Source of the DNA: Bacteroidota bacterium
Lineage (GTDB): Bacteria; Bacteroidota; Bacteroidia; Chitinophagales; Chitinophagaceae
Length of the DNA: 10,812 bases
Reading direction: 5' to 3'
Assembly (NCBI GenBank): GCA_028875955.1
Contig: JAGWTX010000032.1
Coordinates: 1-10,812, forward strand
Below the pieces are notes generated by a model that was not told the origin of the DNA, did no database searches, and was given only the letters and a program-made list of their open reading frames with translations. The position numbers were made by a program, and so were the translations under genes. Below, piece by piece: positions 1-6,793 of the stretch. The number at the start of each line of letters is the position of its first letter. Position 1 is the first letter of the stretch.

Positions 1-294
1 ATCAGTGTAGAACTGATCAACATACATACCATCAAACCGCTGGATGAAGCAGCCATCATCGCTTCCTTATCCAAAACAAAATGTGCGGTAACCGTAGAAG
101 AACATAATATCATCGGAGGATTGGGTGATGCAGTTGCTCAGGTTGCTGCCAAACACATTCCCGTTCCCATTGAATACATCGGCACCAAAGACACATTTGG
201 TGAAAGTGGAAAGCCTACCGAATTGCTGACAAAATATGGCCTGGATACGCCCTTTATCGTGGAAGCTGCAGAAAAAGTGATGGCCAGGAAATAA
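1..294 (+). CDS. Transketolase, C-terminal subunit (3' end only)
   Basis: Frame 1 is open from the first base to a TAA at 292-294, giving 97 residues of a C-terminus whose start lies outside the window. The motif VEEHNIIGGLGDAVAQV (residues 32-48) followed by DTFGESGKPTELLTKYGL (residues 64-81) is characteristic of the C-terminal domain of transketolase. The second motif resembles the split, two-gene form more than DXS or full-length enzymes. Transketolase moves two-carbon ketol units between sugar phosphates in the non-oxidative pentose phosphate pathway, using thiamine diphosphate. The C-terminal domain visible here is the last of the enzyme's three domains; the thiamine-binding parts would be upstream or in the partner subunit. 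The gene ends 16 bases before a strong hairpin and converges on the receptor gene on the other strand. Family membership is well supported; the split form is inferred from similarity of the tail. Confidence 0.87.
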   Translation: MSVELINIHTIKPLDEAAIIASLSKTKCAVTVEEHNIIGGLGDAVAQVAAKHIPVPIEYIGTKDTFGESGKPTELLTKYGLDTPFIVEAAEKVMARK

Positions 295-310
295 ACAGAT
301 ATCAAGAAAT

Positions 311-348
311 AAAAAAATGCACAACATGTATGGTTGTGCATTTTTTTT
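311..348. terminator. Bidirectional intrinsic terminator between convergent genes
   Basis: TGCACAAC (318-325) and GTTGTGCA (333-340) form a perfect 8-bp stem around a 7-base loop. The stem is flanked by A7 on the left (311-317) and T8 on the right (341-348). Read on the + strand it ends the transketolase gene (stop at 294). Read on the - strand the A tract becomes a T7 tail, so it can also end the receptor gene that stops at 396. The A and T tracts can also pair and lengthen the stem. Confidence 0.85.
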
Positions 349-395
349 GGAGACAGGCAAGGCAAACACGGTTCCTGCCGAATGCATGATCCCTA

Positions 396-2957
396 TTAAT
401 TATCTTCACTGTCACCGCCATTACCCCCGCCTTTCTTAAACAGGGAGAATTTGGCATCCCCAAACTTATACGTAAAGGAAAGCCGGAAACTACGCACATT
501 CCAGCGCCGGTATGCATCCTGGTAAAACTGTTCTGTATCATAAATGGCTCCCCATTTACGGCTGTTAAACAGGTCATCAATCGAAAAAGTCAGGGAACCC
601 TTCTTGTCTTTCAGGAATTCCTTTTTCATGGCAAAATCCACAGATAGTTCTGCGATCCGTTTACCCTGTGGAATCACCCTGGGCGATTGGTATTCACCGA
701 TCATTTGAAAACCCAGGTTATTGAACAGGGATTTTTCCGGCGTTACAATTTTATAATTCGTGATCAGTTTGCCCCCCCAGTTAAAACCCTTGTTGCTGAG
801 ATCGGTATTATTGATTTTCGCATTCACGGTCCGGTATTGCAGATTGGCCGTAGGTGTGATATCCAGGTTCTTCCCTGCCTGCCACTGATACGTAAGTTCT
901 GCACCATAACTATTCGTAGTGCTTGCATTGATATAGGTATTCAATATCGCATTCCTATCGATGGCTGCATTGTTCAGTTGCTGAAACTGGGCAGCGGTGA
1001 TGGTATCACTGAACTGGGTGATGTCTTTCGGATTATTCCGGAAATACAGAACCGCCAGCAGGTTATTTTTATTTTTTGTCAGGCTGTAATTCAATTCAAA
1101 CGTATTACTGTATTCGGGCTGCAGCTGCGGATTTCCCTGACGGATATTGGATGGGTCATTGATATCGATAAAGGGGTTCAATTCCCAGAACCTGGGACGA
1201 CGAACTTTACGGGTGTAATTGAACTGGACCTCTTCATCATCATTCAGTTTTTTGGTCAGGAAAAGACTGGGGAACAAGGCATCCCAGATATTGCGGATCT
1301 TGTTGGGATATTCATACCCGAATTTAAAAGCACTGTCCAGCAACTCCCCGTCAAATTTGGATTGTTCCGCACGTAACCCCAACTGGTAGGAGAAATTGTT
1401 TTTCTTATACGAATAGGTGAAATAGGCCGCATTGATCATTTCGGCGTATTTGTAATGATTGCTCAAAGGCAGCTTAACCGACTGCCCATTGTTTAATGCA
1501 TAGGCATTGTATTCACTCAGGAAATCATTGCGGTAAGAACGGATACCGGCTTCAATTTTTTCATGGTCGTTGATCGGATTGGTATAATCCGATTGAAAGG
1601 TGAACTGCGATTCGTCACTGGTTCCATTATTGGTGACCACTGATGGATTTTGATAGGTGGATCCGTCTGGTTTGAAATAGAGGTTGGTGATATCCGACTG
1701 GTTGCCGTGGTTGCCTTTGTTGTAATTCAGGTCGGCCGTGAGTTCCTGTCCGGCTTTGGGGAATTTATAAGTATAATTCAAACGTGTACTGTTTCTTACA
1801 AAATTGCCGGTACTGGGTGAATTCCGGAGACCGGTTCTGATCAGGGACCGGTTCGCATCCAGGTATTCCTGGTTCTGCACTTCATTGCTCCCGAATCTGC
1901 CTTTGGCAATATCCTGCGAGAGGGTAAGCGTATTCCGGTTATTGATAAAAAAGTCTGTCCCAAAACGAAATGAGTTGAAATTTCTGGATCGGGTATTCAG
2001 GGAATACTGGTTGAAATAATCTGTGACCTGTCCGTTCTTTTTATTCTGCCGCAAAGCCTGGCCTTTTGCATCACCACCCGATTCATTGTGACTGCCGCTC
2101 AGAAATATATTGAACTTACCCTGACGCAGGTTCAGGTTTCCGCTGGCACTGAACAAAGACGGTGTACCGCCGCTGATGGTGGTAACCCCGTTCAAACCGA
2201 TGCGTTTGTTTTTCTTTAATACCACATTGATGATCCCTCCTGAACTCGACGCATCGAATTTTGCAGAGGGGTTGGTGATCAGTTCAATTTTTTCAATATG
2301 GTCGGCCGGTATCTGGTCGAGTGTCAGAATGGTGGGTCTGCCATCTATAAAAAGCTGGGGAGTGCTGTTACGCAATTCGATATTGCCATCAATATCCACC
2401 GTAACAGAAGGGATGGTTTTCATGACATCCACGGCTGTTCCACCGGTTGCCACCAGGCTTTTTTCCACGTTATAGATTTTGCGGTCGATGCCCATTTCCA
2501 AAGCGGGTTTGGAAGAGGTAACGGTCACATCAGCGAGTGCTTTGAATTCTGCTTCCAATGTTATATTACCCAGATCCATTTGAAAGGTCTTTGTCTTTTC
2601 ATCCAATTTTTGGCGATCGATAAGAATGGTTTTTTCATACCGATGGTACCCCAGGGGAGAGATGATCAGATAAAAACTATCCAGTTCCGGTAAACGCTGT
2701 AAACGGAAATCGCCATTGGGTCTGCTTAACATGCCCGTAATCAGGTTATTCACAGCAGTCTTACCGACCGGGTATAACTGAACGGAAGCCGATGCAATGG
2801 GTTTGCCGCTTTGCTGATCGATAAGTTTGCCGTAAATGCTGTTCGAACTGATAGTTATAGTGGTGGTAGGCGTATTCTCGATCCTCGATGCATCTACCTG
2901 TGCCATCGCATTAGTCAAAACAAAACATGCCAGTAAAGGGGTAAAAATAAATCTCAT
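396..2957 (-). CDS. TonB-receptor-like outer membrane beta-barrel protein
   Basis: An 853-residue protein with ATG at 2957 and TAA at 396-398. Residues 1-20 are a signal peptide ending AMAQ. Residues about 41-130 form a carboxypeptidase-regulatory-like domain beginning IYGKLIDQQSGKPIASASV. LADVTVTS (141-148) is a TonB-box-like segment. A plug domain follows (about 165-248; FIDGRP, ITNPSAKFDASSSGGIINVV), then a long barrel with alternating aromatic strands, including RKVRRPRFWELNPF. This order matches Bacteroidota 'outer membrane beta-barrel family' proteins (OMP_b-brl_3 type), relatives of TonB-dependent transporters. The substrate cannot be told from the sequence. After the last strand (YKFG) comes a hydrophilic Gly/Asp tail ending GGGNGGDSEDN, similar to the charged tails common in this family. 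No SusD-like gene is next to it. It shares orientation with the Oar-like gene upstream, but a terminator and 368 bases separate them, so it probably has its own promoter. Confidence 0.88.
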   Translation of the reverse strand: MRFIFTPLLACFVLTNAMAQVDASRIENTPTTTITISSNSIYGKLIDQQSGKPIASASVQLYPVGKTAVNNLITGMLSRPNGDFRLQRLPELDSFYLIISPLGYHRYEKTILIDRQKLDEKTKTFQMDLGNITLEAEFKALADVTVTSSKPALEMGIDRKIYNVEKSLVATGGTAVDVMKTIPSVTVDIDGNIELRNSTPQLFIDGRPTILTLDQIPADHIEKIELITNPSAKFDASSSGGIINVVLKKNKRIGLNGVTTISGGTPSLFSASGNLNLRQGKFNIFLSGSHNESGGDAKGQALRQNKKNGQVTDYFNQYSLNTRSRNFNSFRFGTDFFINNRNTLTLSQDIAKGRFGSNEVQNQEYLDANRSLIRTGLRNSPSTGNFVRNSTRLNYTYKFPKAGQELTADLNYNKGNHGNQSDITNLYFKPDGSTYQNPSVVTNNGTSDESQFTFQSDYTNPINDHEKIEAGIRSYRNDFLSEYNAYALNNGQSVKLPLSNHYKYAEMINAAYFTYSYKKNNFSYQLGLRAEQSKFDGELLDSAFKFGYEYPNKIRNIWDALFPSLFLTKKLNDDEEVQFNYTRKVRRPRFWELNPFIDINDPSNIRQGNPQLQPEYSNTFELNYSLTKNKNNLLAVLYFRNNPKDITQFSDTITAAQFQQLNNAAIDRNAILNTYINASTTNSYGAELTYQWQAGKNLDITPTANLQYRTVNAKINNTDLSNKGFNWGGKLITNYKIVTPEKSLFNNLGFQMIGEYQSPRVIPQGKRIAELSVDFAMKKEFLKDKKGSLTFSIDDLFNSRKWGAIYDTEQFYQDAYRRWNVRSFRLSFTYKFGDAKFSLFKKGGGNGGDSEDN

Positions 2958-2990
2958 GAGCCTATATAAATTATGAATGACAGAAAGACA

Positions 2991-3006
2991 GGGTAACTGA
3001 TTACCC
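2991..3006. repeat. Perfect inverted repeat GGGTAA-N4-TTACCC upstream of the receptor
   Basis: GGGTAACTGATTACCC has 6-bp arms and a CTGA spacer, and lies 34 bases upstream of the ATG of the gene ending at 396. It could be a regulator binding site or a small 5'-leader hairpin. It has no U tract, so it is not a terminator. A related TGGTAACCA palindrome lies at 3262-3270. Symmetry is seen directly; a regulatory role is inference. Confidence 0.4.
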
Positions 3007-3202
3007 TAATAACAGTATAGTAATGGAATTGTTATGCTGATTTTCTGCGAACGGGATAATACAAATGGCAAAACAAAGACTTGAGCACAGGAATACCAAG
3101 TTTTACAGGATGAACGGTTGAATAATACCCCGTATTTTAACTTTTTGCTAAGCCCTGGCAAGATTTTTCCTTCTCGCCATTCCTGTTATGCATGAAAGAC
3201 AC

Positions 3203-3220
3203 TACTAAAAAATTTTAGTA
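3203..3220. repeat. AT-rich inverted repeat TACTAAAA-AA-TTTTAGTA
   Basis: Perfect 8-bp arms (3203-3210 and 3213-3220) separated by two bases form an 18-bp palindrome. The length and symmetry fit the binding site of a dimeric regulator. An AT-rich palindrome of this size may also arise by chance. It lies about 245 bases upstream of the ATG at 2957. Confidence 0.35.
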
Positions 3221-3270
3221 TCCGATGTTATATAGCAAGCAGATAAAATCTTACCCAGAAGTGGTAACCA

Positions 3271-3303
3271 AAAAAAAGGCTCCGGGAAATTCCGGAGCCT
3301 TTT
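3271..3303 (-). terminator. Intrinsic terminator of the Oar-like receptor gene
   Basis: AGGCTCCGG (3277-3285) and CCGGAGCCT (3292-3300) form a perfect 9-bp GC-rich stem with a 6-base loop. On the - strand the stem is followed by T6 (complement of A3271-3276). It begins about 25 bases after the TAA at 3326-3328. On the + strand the tail is only TTT, so it mainly works in the - direction. Confidence 0.88.
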
Positions 3304-3325
3304 CATCAAAAAGTATCGATATCGA

Positions 3326-6300
3326 TTAGTTAAACAGATAACGTAAACCGATCTGACCCTGCCAGCGGGAGAAAGTGCTGAAATTGTCCTGATAGCTGTT
3401 TACATATGGAATCTGGTTACTTGGATTCTGGTAAAGGAATGAGTAACGGGGTTTACCTGCATTGGGATCGCCGGCTGGTGCGATACCTTCAAATTTCAGG
3501 AAGGATGTATTGCTGAATGTTTGCGCAATACCCCAGTTTTTATTCAGGAAGTTACCCAGGTTGATGATATCAAAGGTGAAACGAAGTGTATGCTTGGTCT
3601 TACCTGATTTAAAATATACATCCTGTGTAAAATTGAAATCGAGGTGTTTGAACCAGGGCAGTACTGCTGCATTTCTTTCAGCGATCTGACCACGATGACT
3701 GCTCAGGTAGGCATCCTGCTGAATGAAATTGTTCAGCTGATTCCACATTTGTGAAGCGGTTCTGGTATCGGTAACCGTACCACCACCCGTATTTACAGGT
3801 ACCAATACGATATCAGACTGGGTTTGGGGAATGTAGATCAGGGTACTGTTACCACCTGTTCCGCCATTCAACGGATCACCGGAATAGGTATAGGATCCCA
3901 CACCTGCAGGAGCGGCTTCAAATACCAGACCGATGGAACTTGCGAAATGTTTGCCATATTCTTTTCTGTAAGAAGCATAGGCGATCACACGCTGTGGCTG
4001 GTTGAAATTGGAATAACCCAACTCATCGCTGTTCAGGTCACCCATGGTAGGACGGTCTCTCCAGTTACTGGCAGCAATGGATCCACCATCATTGATGGTT
4101 TTGGATTTGCTGATGGTATAAGAAATACTGGTAGAGAAATTAGCCGTATTTCTTGACAGGGTTGCTGTTAAGAAGGAAGCATAGCCCTTGGATGAATTCG
4201 TCATCAATATCGCACTGGAAATGTTGGGATTGGTTACTGTTGCACCACCCGCACCGGACCAGATCCGGCTGGAGCTGTAACGTAGCCTGTTATCCGCACC
4301 TGCCAATGGTGTACCGGTAGAAGGCAGGTTTACATTCTGGAAATAAACCGCATTGATGTCTTTGGAATAATTGTACTCCAATGAAGCAACTATGTTACCT
4401 GGCAATTTCTTATCAACTGCCAATGTGAGTTTCATCACTTGCGGATATTTGAAATTGGCATCGGTAAACACTAAGTTATACGAAGTGTTGGCAGCGGTTG
4501 CAGCCGGACGGTAGGCATTGATATCCGGATTGAATACATAAGGCAGGCCGGTTGCAGGGTTTTTGCTTGCAAAGGAGAATGAACCAAACTGTACACCGTT
4601 GTTACTTGCCTGGTTGCTGATCCATACAAAGGGTGGAGGACCGGAGAAAAGACCAAGACCACCACGAACCTGTAAGGAATGATCACCTTTTACATCCCAG
4701 TTAAAACCAACACGGGGAGAGATCAGCAGATTGTTTCCGGGTTTCTGACCCACATCATATTTCATTCCATCTCTGAATGCCAGATCCTTTGCATACTGGT
4801 TGGAAGTGAAATCATTTTTAAACACAGGAACATCCAGACGCAGACCATAGGTCAGGGTAAAATTGTTTTTGATTCTCCATTTATCCTGCGCGAAAAATCC
4901 TAACTCGCTGGCACCGATCTTGGCGAAAGGAAAAGATCCATCCGGTGTCAGTGAATATTGTAAGCTATAGGATTTGGCATTAGCGGCACCGTTATTTACA
5001 CTGTTGTAAAAATCAGTAAGTGTATTAAACTGGTAGGCTCCCGCATAGTTGGGTGCAAATCCGTTTTTGAATTTTTTGAAATAGTTCTGGGTTCCCAGTG
5101 TGATCTCATGACTGCCCTTATACAAGGTAACAATATCACTCAACTGGAAGATATCGGAATTCAACACGTTGTTATAGGTAAAGGGCTCATATCCAAAAGC
5201 GGTATAGCTCTGTCCCTGTCCATTCAGGATATCCACCAACGGGAAATCGGCACCGGAAAGACTGGCACGGTAATCACGCAAAGCGGTATATCCGATCTGC
5301 AATTTATTTGAGGCTTTGTTGCTGATACGGGTATTCAATTCTCCAATAACAATATTGAAGTTATTGTTGATACGGTATCCGCTACCACTGAAAGGCAAAC
5401 CGGTATTGCTGGGTTGTCTGTTACCGTTTGGTGCTCCACTGTTACTGGCAGAAATGTCGCGGTAAGATTTCAGGTAGTTATATTTCAATGTAAATGTGCT
5501 GCTCTTGCTTACGTTCCAGTCAATTCTGGCTGTTAGCTTATCACTATAGGTATCATAAGTATAGCCCTGATAGGATCCCGGATCGTAATTGTATTTCTGC
5601 ATCAACAGGTTGCGCAATGCATCCAGTGTATCGGCTACTGCCTGGGAAATCACACCGGGAATCGCGGTCTGGCCGGGTTTGCTGGCAACCAGTGTGGTGG
5701 CCGGCTGACTGATCCTTTCCTGTTCAGCGCTGACAAATATGAAAAGCTTGTTTTCAATTATGGGAGCCCCGATGGAAGCACCTCTTAATTTGTAGGTAAA
5801 GCTGGGTTTGGCGATGGTGTTATTTCTAACATTATAACCCTGTAAACCCGGAGATTTGATATAGGTATAAACAGAACCTTTCACTTCATTGGTACCACTG
5901 CGCGTCACAGAGTTCACACCGGCACCTGAGAAACCACCCTGTCTTACGTCATAAGGTGATACGTTTACCTGGATCTGCTCAATCGCATCCAGGCTGATCG
6001 GCTGTGAATTGGTTTGACCACCCAACACGCCTGATAAACCAAACGCATTGTTGAAGTTGGCACCATCCACGGTAATATTATTATACTGGCTGCTGCGTCC
6101 ACCAAAGCTCAAACCATTGGAAGAAGGGGTCAGTTTTGTAAAATCCTGCAAACTTCTGTTGATGGTAGGCAGTCTTTCAATCTGGGCCCGGCTTACGATT
6201 TCCTGGCTTCCGTTATGACCGGTATTAAACACTTTGTCCTGTCTTACGGATTTTACCACTACGGATTCCAGGTTATTGCTGGAAGCTGTAATAGAAAAAT

Positions 6301-6610
6301 CTGCTTTAAATTCCTGACCCAATACCAGGAATACATTGTTCTGCTCTTCTGTTTTATATCCGACAAAAGATACAGTGATCTGGTATGGACCACCTACTTT
6401 CAGGTTGGCCAGGTTATAACGGCCGTCTTTACGGGTCGTTGTACTGTACTTGGTACCGGAAGGCTGGTGTAAGGCAACCACCACGGCTCCCTGAACGGGG
6501 GTTGTCCCATCCATAACAATACCCTGTATGTCAGAAGTTGTCTCCTGACCATACATACAACTGAAGGCACCGAATAGGAGTACCAACAGCAGGCTTAGTT
6601 TTCTTAACAT
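3326..6610 (-). CDS. Oar-like TonB-dependent outer membrane receptor
   Basis: A 1094-residue protein from ATG at 6610 to TAA at 3326-3328. The frame extends to a TTG at 6634, but the ATG gives a compact signal peptide (MLRKLSLLLVLLFGAF..., ending MYGQ at 22) and an A-rich leader. Residues about 27-107 form a carboxypeptidase-regulatory-like domain (IQGIVMDGTTPVQGAVVV; KDGRYNLANLKVGGPY). LESVVVKS (114-121) resembles a TonB box. The plug (about 130-240) contains FGGRSSQYNNITVDGANFNN and ISLDAIEQIQVNVSPYDV, followed by GFSGAGVNSVTRSGTNEVKG, signatures of the Oar-like subgroup. The remaining 850 or so residues form the barrel, ending IGLRYLFN. Such receptors use TonB energy to move substrates across the outer membrane. 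In Myxococcus, Oar is tied to export of the protease PopC. Here the substrate is unknown. The gene diverges from an exported M1 peptidase and has its own terminator, so it is probably monocistronic. Confidence 0.9.
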   Translation of the reverse strand: MLRKLSLLLVLLFGAFSCMYGQETTSDIQGIVMDGTTPVQGAVVVALHQPSGTKYSTTTRKDGRYNLANLKVGGPYQITVSFVGYKTEEQNNVFLVLGQEFKADFSITASSNNLESVVVKSVRQDKVFNTGHNGSQEIVSRAQIERLPTINRSLQDFTKLTPSSNGLSFGGRSSQYNNITVDGANFNNAFGLSGVLGGQTNSQPISLDAIEQIQVNVSPYDVRQGGFSGAGVNSVTRSGTNEVKGSVYTYIKSPGLQGYNVRNNTIAKPSFTYKLRGASIGAPIIENKLFIFVSAEQERISQPATTLVASKPGQTAIPGVISQAVADTLDALRNLLMQKYNYDPGSYQGYTYDTYSDKLTARIDWNVSKSSTFTLKYNYLKSYRDISASNSGAPNGNRQPSNTGLPFSGSGYRINNNFNIVIGELNTRISNKASNKLQIGYTALRDYRASLSGADFPLVDILNGQGQSYTAFGYEPFTYNNVLNSDIFQLSDIVTLYKGSHEITLGTQNYFKKFKNGFAPNYAGAYQFNTLTDFYNSVNNGAANAKSYSLQYSLTPDGSFPFAKIGASELGFFAQDKWRIKNNFTLTYGLRLDVPVFKNDFTSNQYAKDLAFRDGMKYDVGQKPGNNLLISPRVGFNWDVKGDHSLQVRGGLGLFSGPPPFVWISNQASNNGVQFGSFSFASKNPATGLPYVFNPDINAYRPAATAANTSYNLVFTDANFKYPQVMKLTLAVDKKLPGNIVASLEYNYSKDINAVYFQNVNLPSTGTPLAGADNRLRYSSSRIWSGAGGATVTNPNISSAILMTNSSKGYASFLTATLSRNTANFSTSISYTISKSKTINDGGSIAASNWRDRPTMGDLNSDELGYSNFNQPQRVIAYASYRKEYGKHFASSIGLVFEAAPAGVGSYTYSGDPLNGGTGGNSTLIYIPQTQSDIVLVPVNTGGGTVTDTRTASQMWNQLNNFIQQDAYLSSHRGQIAERNAAVLPWFKHLDFNFTQDVYFKSGKTKHTLRFTFDIINLGNFLNKNWGIAQTFSNTSFLKFEGIAPAGDPNAGKPRYSFLYQNPSNQIPYVNSYQDNFSTFSRWQGQIGLRYLFN

Positions 6611-6793
6611 AGTTTTTAGTTTTACGGTGCGCAAATGTCACTGATATGTACATTCAACACATTCACCTCACATTAAGTAATCATTAAAAATTTTGTTAAC
6701 GGGCAAAAAAATCGCTTTTTTCAGGAAATTTTAATTGGGTCGTATTATTTTTTGATTCTGATGTGGCAAATGGGAAAAGAACTAATTTGTTCT
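6611..6793. other. Divergent AT-rich promoter region
   Basis: This 183-base interval separates the Oar-like receptor (-) from the M1 peptidase (+). It is rich in A and T runs (for example 6684-6694, 6705-6711, 6716-6721) and must hold promoters for both directions. A - strand candidate is listed separately. For the + strand only an imperfect TA-N3-TTTG (6745-6754, TATTTTTTTG-like with an interrupting base) precedes the peptidase, so its promoter is unresolved. TTG at 6752 and ATGs at 6761 and 6770 are in frame with the peptidase and are alternative starts. Confidence 0.45.
6632..6639 (-). promoter_or_regulatory. Candidate -7 promoter element of the Oar-like gene
   Basis: GACATTTG on the - strand matches the Bacteroidota -7 consensus TAnnTTTG at all but the first base. 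It sits 21 bases before the ATG at 6610, almost the same spacing as the element upstream of pdxH. A TTG lies 15 bases upstream, closer than the usual -33 spacing, so support is partial. If it is real, transcription begins inside the longer TTG-started reading frame, which favours the ATG start. Confidence 0.35.

Larger units (their letters stand above)
2958..3325. other. Non-coding interval between two receptor genes
   Basis: This 368-base stretch has no supported gene on either strand. From right to left it holds the terminator of the Oar-like gene (3271-3303), a short palindrome TGGTAACCA (3262-3270), an AT-rich perfect inverted repeat (3203-3220), and a GC-containing inverted repeat (2991-3006) about 35 bases upstream of the receptor ATG. 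It should contain the promoter of the gene at 396-2957. I could not find a convincing TAnnTTTG element on the - strand. Confidence 0.6.

Noticed and set aside
772..778. A run of seven C (G7 on the coding strand) in the receptor gene, a possible phase-variation tract
   Set aside because: It is short, encodes Trp-Gly-Gly in a conserved-looking barrel strand, and the frame is intact. Without reads showing length variation there is no reason to call it a switch.
687..1376. A 229-codon + strand open frame inside the receptor gene
   Set aside because: It is wholly antisense to a barrel protein with clear domains; the translation shows no recognisable domain, and its length fits the skewed codon use of the real gene.
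396..6610. A SusC/SusD-type polysaccharide utilisation locus
   Set aside because: Both receptors have carboxypeptidase-regulatory-like domains, but no SusD lipoprotein or glycoside hydrolase is present, and the larger one resembles Oar rather than SusC.
6611..6634. TTG start at 6634 for the Oar-like receptor
   Set aside because: It adds eight residues before a good signal peptide and overlaps the likely promoter element; the ATG at 6610 is better placed.
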